This document shows, piece after piece, positions 13,601 through 16,483 of a stretch of DNA of 16,483 nucleotides. Numbering within the stretch: position 1 is the stretch's first letter; every line of letters starts with the position of its first letter. The stretch lies in contig JBFJVZ010000135.1 in the NCBI GenBank assembly GCA_041623895.1, forward strand, positions 1 to 16,483, written 5' to 3'. The position numbers and the translations under genes were made by a program. The DNA is from JBFJVZ01 sp041623895 (GTDB lineage: Bacteria > Planctomycetota > Planctomycetia > Pirellulales > Pirellulaceae). Below the pieces are notes generated by a model. The model saw only the letters and a list, made by a program, of their open reading frames with translations. It did not search any database and was not told the origin of the DNA.

Positions 13601-16483
13601 AGCGATCATCGGCTTTATCAGTTTTGTGCTGACAGTAGCGTTCAGTTTCTCCGGGCTGATTTACCGCTCTCGAATTCAAACCTACTGCGCTCTGGCGGCG
13701 GCGTGCCTTGGACTTCATACCGCGGCAGTCATGTTCGTCCCCGAAGCACTGCGGATTGCGTATCAGACATTATCGATTTCAACAGCAGCTGTTCTGTTCG
13801 GAGTCATTGCCTGGCTGATCTGCAGATACCAGCGCGGGAAAGATTCTGAAAGTGGTTTACGACGCTGGCAGAATCTTCAGTGCCGGCAGGATCGGCCGCT
13901 GCCATTGGTCTCGATGGACGCAACACTGTGGGCACGGCCGCTGGCGCACGTCTCGATTGTCCTGGCGTATCTGACGGTCTGCCTGGTTGGCCGAGACTGG
14001 GTTCTTGGTCAGGAGCCACGCGGGCAATCGTGGCTGACGGTGACGCCAATCTATCTGGCATCATTCGCCCTTTTTGTCGCGACTACGACGCACCAATTCG
14101 GCTGGCTTCGCTCGTCGCTATTGTTCGCTCGTGCCGGCGAACAGACAAGACGCCTGCAATCCGCAGACGATGCAGAGAAAGGTATTCATTATGTGATGTC
14201 ATTGATCACGAGTGGCCTGGCCATTCACCTGACAGTTCATCTGTTCGCACTGCAGGCACTCACATACCGATTCGTCCTCAGTTGCCACCTTCTTCTGGGA
14301 GCTCTGCTGGCTTTGGTCGGTTGGTCGCTGGCGACGCTGGGCATCTATCGTTACAGCAAACGGCTCAGGACAACGTCCGATCGACGCGTGCGTCTGAGAG
14401 ATCTCGCCCTCTATGGCGGTGTACTTCAACGCGTGTCGGTTATTGCGGCGGTCGTTGTGTTTGTGATCGCATCCGGTTTTGGCATTCCACCACGTTATCT
14501 CTCAATCCCGTTGCTGGGTTCGATCGCTTTGGTCAGTCTCTTGTTCGGGTTAATCAGCGTCACGTATCGATCCCAGTTGGCCGGTTACCTTGCCTTGCTG
14601 GCGTCAGGTTTACTCACGCTGCATTTGGCTGCAATCGCTGCTTGGGCGTGGGGAACGGTATACCCGCTTGACGCGCCGGCGATCGCGATCCTTGGTTTGG
14701 TATTGGTGTCGCTGGCCGCTCTCGCGACAGGTTGGAACAGAGCCCGACCGGCCGCACAACGATTGGCTTTAACGCAATCATCGTCTTGGTTACGGCCGCG
14801 GCCGTGCAATGTGGACGCATTGCTGACAACCTGGACAGAACCGTTACGTGAGGCATCACTTTTCTACGCCGTCGTCAGTCTGGCCATGATGCTGGCTCAC
14901 CGCTGGTTCCTACATGAATTGTGGGCCGAGGCCAACGTACAAGCGTTGATCACATATGCATGCGTCGCGGTCAGCTTCGCAATCGCGGCACGGATTTACG
15001 ATTTCGCCCCGCTGACTTACGCAGCCGCCATCGTTGTAACGCTCAGCGCCGTTCCTCAATTGCTTATCTCAGGGTTGCCGATTACCCATCTTGGTATCGC
15101 GCTAGCATTAATCGCGATCCTGTTCTGGATGGTTGGATTCATCATCGAGAGACATTGCGTCAGGCTTTCCAGGCACGGCCGTAAGCCGCTCGCAGCATCG
15201 TTGATACGGGTTTACGAGCGACCGATGATTCGATGTTCGGCCGTACTAGCCGTGATAGCGATCGCCCACGGTTTACTCGTCTGGAAGATCGAAGGCTGGC
15301 TTGTCTCACAGACACCGATTGTGGTTGCCTGCGCGCTAGGAGCCGTGACGCTGCTGCTGAATGCCCGGTCGCTTAATCTGCTGGACCAGGTCACTCGCGC
15401 GCGATTGCTGGTGTACCTTGGCTGCGCCTCAGTCACCGGCTGCGCGCTTGCGATTACTTCCATAGCCGGTAGTTTCCATGAACTGGGCCCCGTTGCAGCA
15501 ATCACGGCGCTGATTTTCGCGCTGATCGGATTACTGCTGTTGGAAACCTCACCTGCTGGCGACGAAGCAAAACCGGCTGAGGATGATTTCCGTCGAACCT
15601 ACGGGGATCCGATATCGAATTTTGCTGCCGGACTGTCCGTGCTCGCCGTCGCCGTGGCATTGATTGACGTTATCGGTTCTGTCGAAATGTCCTGGGAATT
15701 GCTGAACAACCCGGCCGCGATTGCTGAACGGGATGTACCGCCGTTGTTACCTGCTGCAATCACACTGTTGGTCTCCGCGGCGACCTGCATGCTGAGCGTC
15801 CGCCTGCAAAAACAGATCGGGTGGTTGTACGCGGCGGTCATTCTGGGCACTGCCGGGTTATGCCTATTGCTGGAAAGCCAGACTGATTGGACGCGAGGGG
15901 AAATGGTTGTTGCCACGTTGCTTTTGATGAACCTGCTGGTCGTCCTGGCCAGAATCATCCGTGCCAATCGTCGGTCCGTCGAATCAACCCTCGGCCTCTC
16001 GGCTTCCAATTGCGAGCGTCCTTTTTATCAGTGGCCGTTGGTGGTCGCAACCAGTTCGCTGGCCGCGCACAGCATCTTGGTCGCTTCCGTGCTGACGGAC
16101 TTGGCGGCGAGCGGGCTCCAATCGACGGCGTTGCAGTGGCCGTGGCTGTGGGTCACTCTGCTTGCGGGCGGACTATACCTGCACGCGTTGTGGCTACAAA
16201 CGCGGTCGGTGTTCGTACATCTTTTCGTATGGACAACTGTTGCCGGCGTTATCGGGGCGTGCATCTCAAGTGACACGGCAATCACGTCCGACGATGCCGT
16301 TGTCGCAGTTGGTTTGGGCTGGGGAGCCTTGGCCCTGGGCTTGCTGGTGGTCGATCACATCACCAGGCGGCGTGGCGAGAAGGAAGCAGCGACTCCGCTG
16401 TTTTCCGGCATCGGCGATTCGATCATTACCATTGTGTACCTGTTGATATCAGGGTTGGCGATCGCTCCGGTGGCGTTGTCCAC
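10647..16483 (+). CDS. Giant multi-pass membrane protein of tandem repeat units (3' end cut by window edge)
   Basis: I read this frame codon by codon: 1945 codons are open, with no stop before the window edge. The product is overwhelmingly hydrophobic, in blocks of about 17-22 residues separated by short charged loops. It appears built from degenerate units of about 110-160 residues with about four membrane segments each. Units open with motifs such as ARPFYR (Pro34), AMPFRL (318), RTPLCD (427), EQPLTI (553), ARPLAH (1098), TEPLRE (1399), ERPMIR (1526), GDPISN (1655), ERPFYQ (1792) and TPLFSG (Pro1917). Longer soluble linkers, rich in Arg, Lys, Asp and Glu, precede many unit starts. The start is taken as ATG 10647; ATG 10614 (adds 11 residues) is an alternative, and the true product may be fused to the preceding ORF. 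The architecture loosely recalls DUF2157/DUF2339 polytopic proteins. No catalytic or transport motif is visible; function unknown. Confidence 0.85.
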   Translation, partial: MNTTAVLIGVFYGVISAVACYIVSMITSGLFARPFYRLYARVLVGICCVMLLAPGLRWLGGVNPELAAIALTLAQYAVMVVLGYGVFRFNRDYMKKVFLDRKTHAYFTFGTLANAAVVTLAFLHFSITGAPAWRQHGEGYIGIAHYGPLLVMLAAMIFHTDFHLKESVGDLRRFSRFTFVGYAVSFLGLAFSIVPYLGISMAELGVAASASPLLENFFSAQALLIAIIVYAWMVWRYESIPPLFLLLLAVIAEYHVLIAQWAIKAFGPASWGLAALPLFTALVFLDDYFTKWDERKRKRLDEADPRQQADLAVRFAMPFRLVLTGLGIALFCITLSTRLGPPSGSFYTWLTATFAIYACFFVAMAVFRKEPAVVYVSGSLAGLAALLGPALPGGPLSMALLGVLAALWGAAAIFGDRINLKRQWRTPLCDCSLLSASLVTVMVFLQHFLGPHPYFFDAVGLLHAVGLAFAAIAFLICAYQYRSKLPVFAALFAVATSVPPWCAAIGLAATSVAALIQRRRKEESAMALEDRLTLFGTIGLPGGSVLPELYEQPLTIGAIPLALIGLLISASHVLQGNLTATVLIGAAMSAIVLLWLTGSYRVAWLYVTALAASYFAVHSIAHGLSFHDWPDAKALSAHLLVAATISLAGWTVATAYAKWCEALLKRVAEKKEPGIRVRRAFYAGWLYQVTWAAACAVLVVIGLMWFRNAGTPIVLCVAAAMIAPLFAHAASLYGSQVGSYLSLSAFTLALLNALTAVDVPRPEMSLVFGVVGMTAAAIACFAWPRQYSHLPAQQDAFITSTLRLPSLDATGIALWLGPLAVYSLVCSFAATVVGLIIDGDAETVLGITWPACATLALAAASYLLSTRAFRNPAIYIAGIGFAYSAVHASVFLLLGYERLDLQARLVHLAVMAGLALASCCLSAVNAYVINVRLSRADKDAQTSLRDNREFFAGILMDVAFVASVLTLFGVAKEIAFEEVITPASAAIIGFISFVLTVAFSFSGLIYRSRIQTYCALAAACLGLHTAAVMFVPEALRIAYQTLSISTAAVLFGVIAWLICRYQRGKDSESGLRRWQNLQCRQDRPLPLVSMDATLWARPLAHVSIVLAYLTVCLVGRDWVLGQEPRGQSWLTVTPIYLASFALFVATTTHQFGWLRSSLLFARAGEQTRRLQSADDAEKGIHYVMSLITSGLAIHLTVHLFALQALTYRFVLSCHLLLGALLALVGWSLATLGIYRYSKRLRTTSDRRVRLRDLALYGGVLQRVSVIAAVVVFVIASGFGIPPRYLSIPLLGSIALVSLLFGLISVTYRSQLAGYLALLASGLLTLHLAAIAAWAWGTVYPLDAPAIAILGLVLVSLAALATGWNRARPAAQRLALTQSSSWLRPRPCNVDALLTTWTEPLREASLFYAVVSLAMMLAHRWFLHELWAEANVQALITYACVAVSFAIAARIYDFAPLTYAAAIVVTLSAVPQLLISGLPITHLGIALALIAILFWMVGFIIERHCVRLSRHGRKPLAASLIRVYERPMIRCSAVLAVIAIAHGLLVWKIEGWLVSQTPIVVACALGAVTLLLNARSLNLLDQVTRARLLVYLGCASVTGCALAITSIAGSFHELGPVAAITALIFALIGLLLLETSPAGDEAKPAEDDFRRTYGDPISNFAAGLSVLAVAVALIDVIGSVEMSWELLNNPAAIAERDVPPLLPAAITLLVSAATCMLSVRLQKQIGWLYAAVILGTAGLCLLLESQTDWTRGEMVVATLLLMNLLVVLARIIRANRRSVESTLGLSASNCERPFYQWPLVVATSSLAAHSILVASVLTDLAASGLQSTALQWPWLWVTLLAGGLYLHALWLQTRSVFVHLFVWTTVAGVIGACISSDTAITSDDAVVAVGLGWGALALGLLVVDHITRRRGEKEAATPLFSGIGDSIITIVYLLISGLAIAPVALS

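Larger units (their letters stand above)
10313..16483 (+). repeat. Protein-level tandem repeat array, about 15 units of about 135 residues
   Basis: Unit-opening motifs fall at nucleotides 10313, 10746, 11172, 11598, 11925, 12303, 12699, 13098, 13494, 13938, 14418, 14841, 15222, 15609, 16020 and 16395. Intervals run from about 109 to 160 codons, mean about 135. Ten of the sixteen starts have P(L/F/M/I), eight of them with Arg, Glu, Thr or Asp directly before the Pro; the others (11172, 11598, 12699, 13098, 13494, 14418) are weaker and rest mainly on hydrophobicity and spacing. The DNA itself is not repeated, so the duplication is ancient. Assigned by eye. Confidence 0.6.

Noticed and set aside
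13880..14671. Plus-strand 263-codon frame inside the giant membrane gene
   Set aside because: It is also a shifted reading of the same hydrophobic codons; no ribosome site, and no plausible domain.
10647..16483. DNA-level tandem repeats as the source of the periodic protein
   Set aside because: I saw no conserved nucleotide repeats; the periodicity is only at the level of hydrophobic segments and short motifs.

Overview
The window looks like a chromosomal segment of a planctomycete, most likely a member of the Pirellulaceae. This is inferred from the type of genes present: a Tat-exported Gfo/Idh/MocA oxidoreductase, a minimal secreted CAP-domain protein, planctomycete-style secreted proteins of unknown function, a very long membrane-protein gene, moderate GC content, and intergenic palindromes of the kind common in that group. 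I see no tRNA, rRNA, CRISPR array, transposase or prophage gene.

Layout. 1-92: possible tail of an upstream gene, overlapped by a near-perfect palindrome. 93-1457: Tat-exported oxidoreductase. 1458-1735: non-coding, with short imperfect repeats. 1736-4009: fused lysophospholipid acyltransferase/acyl-ACP synthetase (Aas type). 4010-4382: non-coding, with strong hairpins. 4383-5488: hisH and a translationally coupled gene of unknown function. 5489-5837: non-coding. 5838-7321: two secreted proteins, one with a CAP domain and one unknown. 7517-8200 (minus strand): single-pass membrane protein of unknown function. 8201-8702: regulatory region with a near-consensus sigma-54 promoter and an upstream inverted repeat. 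8703-9386: pspA. 9476 to the window end: a zinc-ribbon/TPR-like/membrane ORF followed by a 1945-codon ORF, still open at the edge, that encodes an extremely polytopic membrane protein.

The most notable part is the right half. Downstream of a predicted sigma-54 promoter lie pspA (the phage-shock membrane-stress effector) and then a cytosolic zinc-ribbon and TPR-like head attached to a giant membrane region. By eye the membrane region consists of about 15 degenerate tandem units of about 135 residues. Each unit opens with a short (R/E/T)-P-(L/F/M)-like motif and has about four hydrophobic segments, so roughly 60 membrane segments are visible and the gene is not finished. The repeat register runs across the stop codon at 10640-10642: the ORF before it holds three membrane segments of one unit and the ORF after it holds the fourth. 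This suggests one gene that is frameshifted here (by sequence error, mutation or recoding) or one that was split into two coupled genes. I propose this PspA plus giant repeat protein pair as a candidate uncharacterised envelope-stress system. That role is inference from context, not something the sequence proves.
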